Below are positions 51,191-59,886 of a stretch of DNA of 64,000 nt, one piece after another. Origin of the DNA: JAWKTT01 sp041398965 (GTDB lineage: Bacteria; Planctomycetota; Planctomycetia; Planctomycetales; Planctomycetaceae); contig JAWKTT010000006.1 in the NCBI GenBank assembly GCA_041398965.1, positions 159,991 to 223,990 on the forward strand. Direction: 5' to 3'. Under the pieces are notes generated by a model. That model saw only the letters and a program-made list of their open reading frames with translations. It searched no databases and was not told the DNA's origin. Both the position numbers and the translations under genes were made by a program. Each line of letters begins with the position of its first letter. The first letter of the stretch is position 1.

Positions 51191-51363
51191 TTGTTCGTGA
51201 CCGCCCCTTGTTGAGGGGGGGGTGTTGGCGGCAAGAGGAGTCGATGGTCGGGGCAGTTTTTGCGAGAAGTAAACTTAATCGTACTACGACACTGACGAGG
51301 CCAGTGGCACCCACTGAAAACGTCCAAACAGAGCCCCCCCCGCCGGACGTAGCGATGGGTGGA

Positions 51364-52146
51364 CTATTCCAGATTCTTCAGGCTCGTTCCCCCCAGAAAG
51401 ACGATGTCGCCTCCGCTAGAGTTCTGTACCAATTTATCGAAGCCGGGGCCGCCATCGAGCTTGAACTGTTCGTGGAAGGTGATGCTTCCGAAGATTGGCT
51501 GCAGATTGACAGTGTCGTTGCCGGCTCCCATCTTGATCGAGACCGCTTTCGTAAACACGGTTCCTCCGGTGCTATGGAAGTTTGCCACGTCATTCCCATT
51601 ACCAGTGTTGACTGCCACCTTTCCCGAGATGATGTTGGAACTGATGGTCACCACATCATCGCCATCGCCACTCTTGGCATTTAATGATTTGTTGATCTGG
51701 CTGCCCGCGAGAACAAACGTGTCGTCTCCATCTCCAGTATCGACGGTCAACTTGGCGATTCGCATCTTGTGTATTCCGGCATAAATGGTCCCCGAGCCAC
51801 CATTGATCACGGAAGCGGCGTCATCGTCTCCGTCTCCCAGCTTGACCGATACGCTCTTCAGTTCGGCGTGGAGGTCACCCATCATGCTGAAAAAGTCGTT
51901 CCCCCCTTTGAGGTCGATCTTGATGTTTGACACACCTTCAAATGTGGCCAAACCATCGACGACTCCATTCACTGACGTGTCTCGCCCCTGAACCGAGAAG
52001 GCATGATCGTCTGTCTCGGTGACGAGGATGCTATTGCCCGCGGCGTCGCCAGTGATGACCAAGGTCGACCCTTTAAGAACGGCTGTGACGTTGCCCGCCA
52101 AGAGCAGGCGGCTTTCGAGGGTCTCAATTCTTTCTGGGAATAACAT
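51364..52146 (-). CDS. Secreted repeat protein with LEPR-type N-terminus and Asp/Gly-rich repeats
   Basis: A 260-residue protein. The N-terminus MLFPERIETLESRLLLAGNV matches the planctomycete LEPR-XLL type sequence found on many secreted proteins. It is followed by repeating beta units with KLGDGDDDAASVINGGSG, TVDTGDGDDTFVLAGSQI, SGDGDDVVTISS and MGAGNDTVNLQP. These resemble calcium-binding RTX-like or parallel beta-helix repeats. The start at 52146 puts the LEPR-like motif at residues 8-18. It is short for the class. It is probably exported and structural; the function is unknown. Confidence 0.75.
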   Translation of the reverse strand: MLFPERIETLESRLLLAGNVTAVLKGSTLVITGDAAGNSILVTETDDHAFSVQGRDTSVNGVVDGLATFEGVSNIKIDLKGGNDFFSMMGDLHAELKSVSVKLGDGDDDAASVINGGSGTIYAGIHKMRIAKLTVDTGDGDDTFVLAGSQINKSLNAKSGDGDDVVTISSNIISGKVAVNTGNGNDVANFHSTGGTVFTKAVSIKMGAGNDTVNLQPIFGSITFHEQFKLDGGPGFDKLVQNSSGGDIVFLGGTSLKNLE

Positions 52147-52449
52147 GTGCAAAACCTCCGGATCGGAACGAAATGACGTGACGACAATGTAGGACGACGC
52201 CTTGAGCGATTGCAACTTGACAAGCTTAGAAGTCCGCGGATTTCTGGTACCAGTTTTCCGCCCCGAGAGCTGATCTTCTCGTTTGAGCGTCGGTTAGGCA
52301 AGCTTTCGGGGCCATGAGGGGCGATAGGCGGGATACGTGCCAACAGTTGGAGCGAAAGCCACATGGGGGGAAGGAAAGCGGTGGTTCGTCTCTGGCAGGT
52401 CCTGGTCCTTTAATAATCTGTCGGTGGTCGGCTTGGGTGAGTCTGTGAG
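52147..52449. other. Intergenic region, no gene seen
   Basis: The 303 bases lie between the LEPR protein start and the stop of the esterase gene, both on the minus strand. No terminator hairpin or RNA was recognised. Confidence 0.45.
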
Positions 52450-53313
52450 TTAGTGGAAGACCAACTGGGAGAAGTGATAGAGATCGCTTTTCCACACCTT
52501 AAAGTCGTGGCGGCCGTTGGGGATGACGTTGTAGCGATGCGGCACCTGCTTCTCGTCGAGCATCTTGTGGACGTTTTCGCTGATACGAAACAAGCTGTCC
52601 TTGTCGCCGCAGGAGAGGTATAGCAACCGCAGATTTTTGGCTGCTTCGGCGTGGTCTTTGATGAGGTTGGCAGGGGACATGGTGTTAGGTGCTGCTGAGA
52701 ACCCTCCGACCCAGGCAAAGGTGTCGAGGTTGCCCAGCCCGAAGTTGAGCGACTGTCCGCCCCCCATCGACAATCCGGCCAACGCGCGTGACTCGCGATC
52801 TGGTTTTACCGAGTAGTTCTGTTCGATGAACGGAATCAGGTCGATGAGCAAATCCTTTTCAAAGGTGGCGAATGCGGGCGACTGCTTGGGAATCGGGTCT
52901 CGGGCCGTGACCTCTTGAGAGGCCCGTCCGTTGGGCATGACGACGATCATGGGGACCGCTTGTTTGTCAGCAAAAAGGTTGTCGAGGATGACGTCCGGCG
53001 AACCGTGGCGGACCCACTCATGCTCGTCTCCGCCGATTCCATGCAGTAAGTAAAGCACCGGATACTGTTGGTCTTTGTTGTAGCCAGGAGGAGTGTAGAT
53101 GGTTGCCTTACGCTTCGCTCCGACCGTCGTCGAGTCGTACTCGATGACTTCCAGTTTGCCTCGATCGATGTCGACACGGCGGACGTCGTAGCCAGCCGGT
53201 GGGGGAGAGAACTTCCGCAAATTCGCCTCCTTGGCCTGCTCTTCGGCGAAGGTCACCGAAAGAGTGAGCCAACATCCCAGCACTGCCAACGAGCAGATCA
53301 CCAAACGATTCAT
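52450..53313 (-). CDS. Secreted esterase D/feruloyl-esterase-like alpha/beta hydrolase
   Basis: A 287-residue protein with signal peptide (LVICSLAVLGCWLTLSVTFA). The hydrolase has LYLLHGIGGDEHEW, nucleophile Ser182 in AGLSMGGGQSLNFG, acid Asp237 or Asp239 in SCGDKDSLF, and base His269 in NGRHDFKVWK. This is the esterase D/putative feruloyl or xylan esterase group, common in polysaccharide-degrading loci. It should act outside the cytoplasm on ester side groups of plant or algal glycans. It follows the DUF1501 gene on the same strand after 121 bases. Confidence 0.92.
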   Translation of the reverse strand: MNRLVICSLAVLGCWLTLSVTFAEEQAKEANLRKFSPPPAGYDVRRVDIDRGKLEVIEYDSTTVGAKRKATIYTPPGYNKDQQYPVLYLLHGIGGDEHEWVRHGSPDVILDNLFADKQAVPMIVVMPNGRASQEVTARDPIPKQSPAFATFEKDLLIDLIPFIEQNYSVKPDRESRALAGLSMGGGQSLNFGLGNLDTFAWVGGFSAAPNTMSPANLIKDHAEAAKNLRLLYLSCGDKDSLFRISENVHKMLDEKQVPHRYNVIPNGRHDFKVWKSDLYHFSQLVFH

Positions 53314-53434
53314 CTTTCACTTTCACCTTTTCATGATCGCCAGCGACTCGTTGTCCTGTTGGCGAAGTGTTCGATAATGATCTGGAGGGGTCCCCAGCGA
53401 CGTTAATTGTCAATGATCGGGGACAGTGGCCTTC

Positions 53435-54883
53435 TTATGCTGGCGGGGTGAGGGTGGGATGCTGCATGAGTTGATTGATCTGTGGGGGCATGGTCGGGTC
53501 GAGGCGGAGGTGGGCGGGGTCTATGAGCGTTTGCAGGATGGTCGAGATGAGATGCTGCGGCGTCAGGGGATCGGAAAGGGGCTCGCCACCGTCGCGGGTC
53601 GATTGCCCAATGACGGCCCCTTGTGGAAGTCCGCCGCCGGTGAGCATAAGAGGGGAGAGCTTCGCCCAGTGATCGCGTCCCCCTTTGCCGTTGATGCGGG
53701 GGGTGCGCCCCATCTCGCCGCAGGTGACCAGGAGTATGCGGTCACTCAGGCCACGGGCCTCGACGTCGCGGATGAAGGCGGCGACGGCGTGATCGAAGGG
53801 GCGTCCGACCGCTTCCATTCCGTCGACGATATTGAGGTTGTTCCCGTCGCCGTGCATGTCCCAGATGCCTGCGTAGCCCGCATGAATCGTGACAAAACCG
53901 GCCCCCACCTCGCAGAGTCGACGGGCCATCAGCAGCAGTTTGCCGATCGATTGTTGTTGGGCTTGATAGTAACCCCTCGAACCCCGATTCACTTTGCCGG
54001 CGAGCTTCTTATTGACATACTTCGCCGTGTCATACTGAGCAAGTATCGAGGGGTCTTCCAGAGAGAGGTCGAGGGCCTTCGAGACGCCACCGCTGCGTAG
54101 AAGTTCGTACGATTGCTGTTGCAGGTCGTTCAAGGCACCGAATTCGCCACGGACTTCCAGGTCTTGTTGTAAACGGTCGAGACCTTGTAACAGTGAGCGG
54201 CGGTCGTCGAAGAATCGACTGGCTGGGAGATTGAGCTCCATGTCCTTTTGCAGTTGGCCCGAGCCACCTGGCACGAATGGGGCGAAGGATGAAGCATAGG
54301 TTCCGGTCGCCAGCAGGTTTCCCCGAGCCTCTGGGCCGGGGACATCGGTCGAGACGCTGGAAGGGTACAGCACGGCAGTTGTGGGGAGGCCGTTGGCGGG
54401 ATGTGTCGCCCCGGCCACGCGGGCATAGTGCGCCCCGATGTTCGTTTCGAGCGATTCTTTCCCGACGAGGGGTTGAATGTTGTGTCCGGCATTATTCGTC
54501 TGAAACGACCGGACGACACAGAGTCGGTCTGCCAAGGTGGCCAGTTGTGGTAGCGTCTCCCCAAACTCGACTCCAGGCAGTGATGTCGAGCAGGTCCCGG
54601 TCAGGGTTCGCACCCCCGAAGGGGCGTCTGCTTTGGGGTCGAACGTCTCTAACTGGCTCGGGCCCCCCTGTTGAAACAGGAAGATGACGGATTTTCCCGA
54701 CAGATACCGCTTCAGTTCCGGGCCCATTGCCCCCAAGGGGGACGCAATTGCCGAGTTTTGCTGATTCGTCACCGTTTCCGCCGACCTCAGTAGCGAGGGA
54801 ATCGCCAGACCTGCCAATGCGGTCCCCCCAATTGTCAGCATTTGCCGTCGATGGCAGCGGTGTTGTTCGAGTATTTTCAGCAT
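53435..54883 (-). CDS. DUF1501 domain protein
   Basis: A 482-residue planctomycete-type protein related to the alkaline-phosphatase/sulfatase fold. The N-terminus HRRQMLTIGGTALAGLAIPSLL resembles a Tat-like signal. Motifs include VIFLFQQGGPSQLETFDPK, FGETLPQLATLADRLCVVRSF, WDMHGDGNNLNIVDGM and ILLVTCGEMGRTPRINGKGGRDHW. DUF1501 genes usually sit beside DUF1549/DUF1553 cytochrome-type partners, but none adjoins this one. The start at 54883 is chosen for the signal; the frame opens at 54943. The function is unknown. Confidence 0.92.
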   Translation of the reverse strand: MLKILEQHRCHRRQMLTIGGTALAGLAIPSLLRSAETVTNQQNSAIASPLGAMGPELKRYLSGKSVIFLFQQGGPSQLETFDPKADAPSGVRTLTGTCSTSLPGVEFGETLPQLATLADRLCVVRSFQTNNAGHNIQPLVGKESLETNIGAHYARVAGATHPANGLPTTAVLYPSSVSTDVPGPEARGNLLATGTYASSFAPFVPGGSGQLQKDMELNLPASRFFDDRRSLLQGLDRLQQDLEVRGEFGALNDLQQQSYELLRSGGVSKALDLSLEDPSILAQYDTAKYVNKKLAGKVNRGSRGYYQAQQQSIGKLLLMARRLCEVGAGFVTIHAGYAGIWDMHGDGNNLNIVDGMEAVGRPFDHAVAAFIRDVEARGLSDRILLVTCGEMGRTPRINGKGGRDHWAKLSPLMLTGGGLPQGAVIGQSTRDGGEPLSDPLTPQHLISTILQTLIDPAHLRLDPTMPPQINQLMQHPTLTPPA

Positions 54884-55168
54884 GAAAACGTCTCCGAATG
54901 GAGCAGGAGCGTGTCGACAGATTTTTTGGGGGAGCGGCTCCATGGGAACTGTCGGAACGGCTTCCCCCCAGAGTCACCTGAGGGGAAATCATAAGCAAGT
55001 GTTGATTGTTTGGGAATCTTGAACGGTGGAATTTGAAGTGAGTTCGTGCTGGTTGTCTTTTCGGGTTGAAAAAACCATCGCGGTTCTGTTGTCAGAACAG
55101 ACTGTGGTCGATACCCTACGGAGCCACTTCCGTCAGGAAGATGTTTGCCGACAACAGGTTGAAGACTC

Positions 55169-55402
55169 ATGACGATTGATAGAAGCCTAAAACGCAGCAA
55201 CCGCTTGAGCCGTTCGCGAAACGTGCTTAAGAGACATGAACGTATCGAACAGATGAAGTCCCAGGAGAAGTGGACTGAAGATACGTCTCCCATTGGCCTT
55301 GCAAAGACCCGTGTCATTAAGTTGACAATCGGGAAGAAGAAGAAGGTCAAGAAGGAGGACGATGCTGCGGACGACAAGAAGGGGAAGAAGAAGAAGAAGT
55401 AG
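55169..55402 (+). CDS. Planctomycetes/Verrucomicrobia/Chlamydiae small basic protein
   Basis: A 77-residue, very basic protein: MTIDRSLKRSNRLSRSRNVL, then KRHERIEQMKSQEKWTEDTS, then PIGLAKTRVIKLTIGKKKK, and a Lys/Asp tail. This closely resembles the small basic protein family described for the PVC group (TIGR04137 as I recall), suspected to be ribosome associated. The charge and length fit RNA binding. It is monocistronic, with a UUCG hairpin after the stop. This gene is a useful taxonomic marker. Confidence 0.85.
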   Translation: MTIDRSLKRSNRLSRSRNVLKRHERIEQMKSQEKWTEDTSPIGLAKTRVIKLTIGKKKKVKKEDDAADDKKGKKKKK

Positions 55403-55415
55403 TCGATGCACTGTG

Positions 55416-55435
55416 GGGCAGACTTCGGTCTGCCC
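55416..55435 (+). terminator. UUCG-loop hairpin after the small basic protein gene
   Basis: An 8-base perfect stem, GGGCAGAC / GTCTGCCC, has the stable TTCG tetraloop and lies 13 bases after the stop. No T run follows directly, so termination is likely but unproven. Confidence 0.55.
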
Positions 55436-55628
55436 GGTGTGGTCGCTGCTCTTTCTCAAGTCTCCGGCGCGCTGGTTATTTCGATGACCACGTGTGTGCT
55501 TCGTGATCGTGTCCCAATAAAATGGCTTTCCCGTCGCTGTGACTGTTCGACAGTCATGGGGTACGGGAAAGTTTCGTTTGACGCGGTCAGTTTTTCCGGA
55601 CGCAGTTGCTAAGGACTGGGAGAGAGCG

Positions 55629-56216
55629 GTGATTCTGGAGGGGGTGGTCACCACGCGAAACGTCGATGGGACGATCAACGTTGCCCCGATGGGGCCGATC
55701 TTTGAACTTCCGATTCAAGGTTTTCTGTTCCGTCCATTTCAGACGTCGACAACTTACCAGAACCTGAAGCGAGAAGGTTGCGGCGTCTTTCACATCACCG
55801 ACGATGTGTTGTTGATCGCTCAAGCCGCGTTGGGGCAGCTTGTCAGTGTCCCACCGACCATTCCGGCGACGCAGATTGCCGGTGCAGTTCTCGAGGATTG
55901 CTGCCGATGGTATGAGTTTGTCGTCGAGACGCTCGATGACTCGCAGGCACGGACAGAGATCACGACGCGGATTGTCCATGCGGGGCAACGTCGAGAGTTT
56001 CTTGGTTTCAATCGTGCCAAACATGCTGTGCTGGAAGGAGCGATTCTGGCGACGCGTCTACACTTGTTGTCGAACTCGACCGTTCGTGCCGAACTCGACC
56101 GCATGGCCATGATCGTCGAGAAGACCGCAGGTCGGCAGGAGCAAGAGGCGTTCGGCCTGATTGTCAGGTACGTCGAAGACTACGCATCCGAAACGCACAA
56201 GTTCGACGAAGTCTGA
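55629..56216 (+). CDS. DUF447 family protein (flavin-reductase-like barrel)
   Basis: A 195-residue protein. From the GTG start it reads VILEGVVTTRNVDGTINVAP, then MGPIFE, typical of the DUF447 family, which adopts a split barrel like FMN-binding reductases. Later motifs are CGVFHITDDVLLIAQAALG and LGFNRAKHAVLEGAILATRLHLL. In methanotrophs and planctomycetes DUF447 genes are often near C1-transfer (methanopterin) genes, but none is seen here. The start is GTG 55629, supported by GGGAGAG at 55618-55624. The frame is open from 55539, but those 30 residues are unlike the family. Confidence 0.85.
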   Translation: MILEGVVTTRNVDGTINVAPMGPIFELPIQGFLFRPFQTSTTYQNLKREGCGVFHITDDVLLIAQAALGQLVSVPPTIPATQIAGAVLEDCCRWYEFVVETLDDSQARTEITTRIVHAGQRREFLGFNRAKHAVLEGAILATRLHLLSNSTVRAELDRMAMIVEKTAGRQEQEAFGLIVRYVEDYASETHKFDEV

Positions 56217-56312
56217 GGTCGAAATCTTGCTGTTCCATGCTGCCGGGAGTGCATCGTCTGTGAGCGAGCCTTTATCGTGCGATAGGGCGATGTGCTGGTG
56301 ACTTGGGGGACT

Positions 56313-57509
56313 TTACCAGCGAACCTCGAGGCCGACTTTCGTGCCATGGGCGATGACCAGGTTATTGGCTTCCACCTGATAGTTGAGCGTGCCGAAGGGG
56401 TCTCGACTGACTCCTCGCGTCTGGTCTCCCCCGACAGCGACTCCGTGGATGAACAGGGCTTCGTATCCGGTCGTCAGGGAGATGTAATCGGTCAGATCGA
56501 GATAGAGATTGAAGCCGAGGTTGGTGACGAAAGCGGCCTTGTCTCGGCTGTCTGAGAGTCGACGAATGTAGACGGAGTTGTCGCTGATACCACTTCCGAT
56601 GAGGGCTTCTGTCACACTCCCCTGCACATCGTTTCGATACAAGCCGAATCGCCCAAAACCTTCGAGAAACAGGTTCGGGGCAATCTGATGTTGTCCGATG
56701 AGGGAGGCCTGAAATCCCTCGAGACGGTTCCGTGCCGACCCGTTTGACAGGACATCGACGATGTCGACGGTCGGCGGGATTGCGAGCGTGTTGATCGAGT
56801 TGTAGCCGTCGGCTCCCCCGGCAATGTTTGTGAAACCAGCTGCGACAAGATTAGCATGGCTGAGGCCATCGTTCCCAAGATTTCCGGGAAGTCCGGGGCC
56901 AGCGGCGTCATCGGTATCGAGGGAGTCGAACTGCCCGGACAGGCGAAAACCCGAGTTTTCGGTCAGGGTCAACTGACGATAACCAACGGTCCAGCGATAC
57001 CAGTTAAGTCGTCGGTTTGGGCCAACGTTGATCTGAAAGTCTCGGAGGGTGCTTTCGTTTTGAATTCTGTAGAGGGCACCCGACCGCAGGAACTCCCCTT
57101 CGGGGTTGACGAGGTCCCGAGTTGCCGCGTCGAACACGCCACTGCGGTTGCTGATGCGGTTGCTACCGGCTGGAAAGAGCAAGGGATTGCTGAAGTTATT
57201 GTCAAAGGAAACTGGCGCGGTCAACGATCCGGTTGACGTTCCCCCCCAGTTGTCGATGCGAGTGAATTGGGCCTCGACTTCGTACTCCATGAACCCAGCC
57301 CCGATGATGTAGCGGTAGCCCGGTTGAAATCCGCTGTCGGCACTATCGCTCGAGAGAGAGTTGGGACCCGTCAGATAGTTTGTGTCTGAGCCACTGGTTC
57401 GGTTCCAGAAGATGGCTTCTGGGGTAAACCAAACTTCCGCCGAGACCGGCTGAGTGGCAGCGAGAAACGTCACGATCCCTGCGACGATGATCCAAGACTT
57501 GTGCATCAT
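56313..57509 (-). CDS. BBP7-like outer-membrane beta-barrel protein
   Basis: A 398-residue protein with signal peptide (SWIIVAGIVTFLAATQPVSA) followed by many short alternating aromatic/polar strands: VWFTPEAIFWNR, YRYIIGAGFMEYEVEAQF, LNWYRWTVGYRQLTL, APNLFLEGFGRFGLY, AFVTNLGFNLYLDLTDYISL. It ends with GTKVGLEVRW, an aromatic C-terminal residue typical of outer-membrane barrels. The architecture fits the planctomycete BBP7 family. The start is one of two adjacent Met codons (57509/57506). Its function, perhaps a porin, is unknown. Confidence 0.8.
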   Translation of the reverse strand: MMHKSWIIVAGIVTFLAATQPVSAEVWFTPEAIFWNRTSGSDTNYLTGPNSLSSDSADSGFQPGYRYIIGAGFMEYEVEAQFTRIDNWGGTSTGSLTAPVSFDNNFSNPLLFPAGSNRISNRSGVFDAATRDLVNPEGEFLRSGALYRIQNESTLRDFQINVGPNRRLNWYRWTVGYRQLTLTENSGFRLSGQFDSLDTDDAAGPGLPGNLGNDGLSHANLVAAGFTNIAGGADGYNSINTLAIPPTVDIVDVLSNGSARNRLEGFQASLIGQHQIAPNLFLEGFGRFGLYRNDVQGSVTEALIGSGISDNSVYIRRLSDSRDKAAFVTNLGFNLYLDLTDYISLTTGYEALFIHGVAVGGDQTRGVSRDPFGTLNYQVEANNLVIAHGTKVGLEVRW

Positions 57510-57694
57510 GGCTTCCATTCCTTCATCCGCTCGGGCGACACCCTCCACTGGAGACGTTCACAGCCAGTTGTGTCGACCGCAGCAGATCTTCCTGTCCTCT
57601 TTCATCGGCAAGGACGACGTGTAAGATGGCTTGTTCTACATCACGCCATTTACAGCGATCGTTCACAAAATTCCGATTACGAAGAACAGCGACT

Positions 57695-58447
57695 ATGGAA
57701 AATCGAGGAAACCAACACGCCTCAGACATCGTCATCGACCTTGACGGTTGCATCGTCGAGATCGCACTTCCCGACATCGAATTGCTTGGCGGAGTAATTT
57801 TGCTTCATGATCGAGCCGACGTGTCGAACTCGGTTCGCCATCAATTTCGGCAACCTTTGCATGATGCCGGACTGGCGATGATCTCGATGTCTGGAGCGGC
57901 GGGATGGTGGCTCGATGTCGTCACTCCCGGTTTCCATCCGACGCTCTCTCCGGTCAGATTTGTGTTGGAAACGCTACTCGCCTGCGTCGAAGAAAAGACC
58001 GCCCTGACTCCCCCCCGGATCGCTTTGCTGGGCATTGGATCGGGGGGACAGGGGGGCGTCGGCATCGCCTATCGAAACGCCCGCCGCTTTCCGGTGATGG
58101 CGGTCATTGGACCCGATGTCGATTTTCATCAGTGGTACGGCCACGGCTCGCTGATCGATCAAGTCTATTCGTCTCGCGAAGCCGCCCGACAGCAGACAGC
58201 AACGCTGCATCTCCACCCGCTCAACTGGCCGATGCACCAACTGATCCTCTGCGACCCTGCCGACCCGATTGCGTTCGAGGGGACAGAACGTCTCCTTAGC
58301 AAGCTGCGTTCGACCGGAATTCCTGTCGACTCCGATCTGAAAACAACAACCGGCGGCAACATGCCGCAGTACATCGAACAAGCGATCCCTCGTGTCGTCG
58401 AGTTTCTTAAAGTGAGCCTTTCGCGCATCGGCACTCCAGCGATCTGA
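57695..58447 (+). CDS. Esterase-like alpha/beta hydrolase with apparently degenerate catalytic residues
   Basis: A 250-residue cytoplasmic protein of the esterase D-like group (HLHPLNWPMHQLILCDPADP, FEGTERLLSKLRSTGIPVD). The nucleophile elbow, usually GxSMGG, reads LLGIGSGGQGG, with Gly115 at the Ser position. The His motif, usually GGHxW, reads TGGNMPQY, with Asn222 in place of His. An off-register Ser116 exists. Both changes suggest the protein is not a standard hydrolase and may bind a ligand or regulate. The start at 57695 fits the short N-terminus; the frame opens at 57626. Confidence 0.8.
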   Translation: MENRGNQHASDIVIDLDGCIVEIALPDIELLGGVILLHDRADVSNSVRHQFRQPLHDAGLAMISMSGAAGWWLDVVTPGFHPTLSPVRFVLETLLACVEEKTALTPPRIALLGIGSGGQGGVGIAYRNARRFPVMAVIGPDVDFHQWYGHGSLIDQVYSSREAARQQTATLHLHPLNWPMHQLILCDPADPIAFEGTERLLSKLRSTGIPVDSDLKTTTGGNMPQYIEQAIPRVVEFLKVSLSRIGTPAI

Positions 58448-58683
58448 TTGGGCCGACGACATCAACGCAGAATCGCGACCGGGAAAGGATCGGTTCGCCT
58501 CGTGTGACGGACATCCAAGTCAGCCCTGAACTGGCGATCTCAACGTGCAGGAATACCGGTCACGAGCGATGAGGTTACCGCGGTACTCTGATCGCTGCGT
58601 CAGCCCGGACGGTGACAGATATTTGCCGGTGGAGAGACGTGACGGACGTGGGTGTTGGTTGTCATGGGCGGACTCATCCGGGT

Positions 58684-59766
58684 TTATTCTGATGAGGTCG
58701 ACGACCTGTGGGACGCGAGGAGCGTCATAAGTGACTGCGTAACATCTCTCGCGGACATTGCTTGCGAAAGGGTTGAACTGATGGCAATCCGGGAGACGCC
58801 GAGTGGAAGAAGTTCGGGGAGACTTTCCGTTGTAATCCCACCGATGGCGAACCATGGGAGATCGACCTCGTCGGCAGCTTGTTGAGCGTATTCAACCCCG
58901 GCCAATTCGGAGAACTGTTTTGTGCGGGAAGTAAAGACCGGGCCGACTCCGAGATAGTCGGCCCCTTGCGTCGCTGCCTCTCGGGCTTGTGCGATGTTAT
59001 GCGTCGAGACGCCGATGAGGCGGTCGACGCCGATGATCTTACGGACCTCGGAGGGTGGCAAATCGTCCTGTCCGAGATGAACGCCGTCGGCGTCGACAAG
59101 TTGGGCAATGTCGGGGCGATCGTTGATGATCAGGAGTGCTCCCGTTTCTGTCGTCCAGCGGCGGAGTTGCGTGCCGATCCTGAAAAGTTCGCGACCCGAT
59201 AAGGTCTTCTCCCGCATCTGAATCATCGGGCAACCGGCGTCGAGTGCCTCACGGACCGTTTTTTCGAAGCCGTTGGGACAGGCGTCTGCGGTGACGAGAA
59301 AGCAGAGCGTGCAGTCACTCAACCTGTCGCGACTGGATTCAACGGCCGTCAGGTTTTTCTCGATGGTGTAGGTACGGTATCGGAGTTGTCCAAATTCTGC
59401 TGCGATTGTGGGGGCGATACGTTTGCCGAACTCTTCGAGCGTCCGGAGTGCCTCTTGGACACGTTTGAAGTTCGCGGTCAGTAAGGCGGAATTTGTCGGT
59501 CGGTCGAGTTCCTGTGGGGTGTGAATGTCGCAGCCAACATCTCCGATGGTGTCGCGGGCGGCGGTGAGTCGCGGTGGAGCGAGTTGTTGCATCAACTCTG
59601 CGATCCGGTGCCGTATCGCTTTGAGCGACTCGGTCTGCTGGGAACTGTTGAGGACGAACCGGGTATAGTCTTCGAGGACTCGCAACCCTTCCCGCCCTCG
59701 ATTTGCGGCGGCATCGATCACCCGCAAGATGTTGACATCAAACGCAAACGGGGTGTGCGTGGACAT
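58684..59766 (-). CDS. thiE: Thiamine-phosphate synthase with N-terminal ThiD2 domain
   Basis: A 360-residue protein. Residues about 1-130 (VNILRVIDAAANRGREGLRV, then LEDYTRFVL) match the ThiD2 domain found on some ThiE proteins. Residues about 145-350 are thiamine-phosphate synthase, a TIM barrel joining HMP pyrophosphate and thiazole phosphate: IQMREKTLSGRELF, LIINDRPDIAQLVDADGVHL, GQDDLPP, IGVSTHNIAQAREAATQGAD, YLGVGPVFTS, WFAIGGITTESL. The start at 59766 is chosen as the first Met of the ThiD2 domain. No TPP riboswitch was seen upstream. It follows the ferredoxin gene by 120 bases on the same strand. Confidence 0.93.
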   Translation of the reverse strand: MSTHTPFAFDVNILRVIDAAANRGREGLRVLEDYTRFVLNSSQQTESLKAIRHRIAELMQQLAPPRLTAARDTIGDVGCDIHTPQELDRPTNSALLTANFKRVQEALRTLEEFGKRIAPTIAAEFGQLRYRTYTIEKNLTAVESSRDRLSDCTLCFLVTADACPNGFEKTVREALDAGCPMIQMREKTLSGRELFRIGTQLRRWTTETGALLIINDRPDIAQLVDADGVHLGQDDLPPSEVRKIIGVDRLIGVSTHNIAQAREAATQGADYLGVGPVFTSRTKQFSELAGVEYAQQAADEVDLPWFAIGGITTESLPELLPLGVSRIAISSTLSQAMSARDVTQSLMTLLASHRSSTSSE

Positions 59767-59886
59767 GGCAGCGGGCGACCGTTTCAGACTGACACGATGA
59801 AACCGGCGAGAGACTAAACCGACGAGAGGCCCCGAACTTGCAAAGATGGGGCTCTGAAGCGGCATCAACTCGGGCCGTGTGGAGAG

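Noticed and set aside
59767..59886. TPP riboswitch upstream of thiE
   Set aside because: The conserved CTGAGA and ACCTGAT-type core sequences are not seen on the minus strand, and the gap is only 120 bases.
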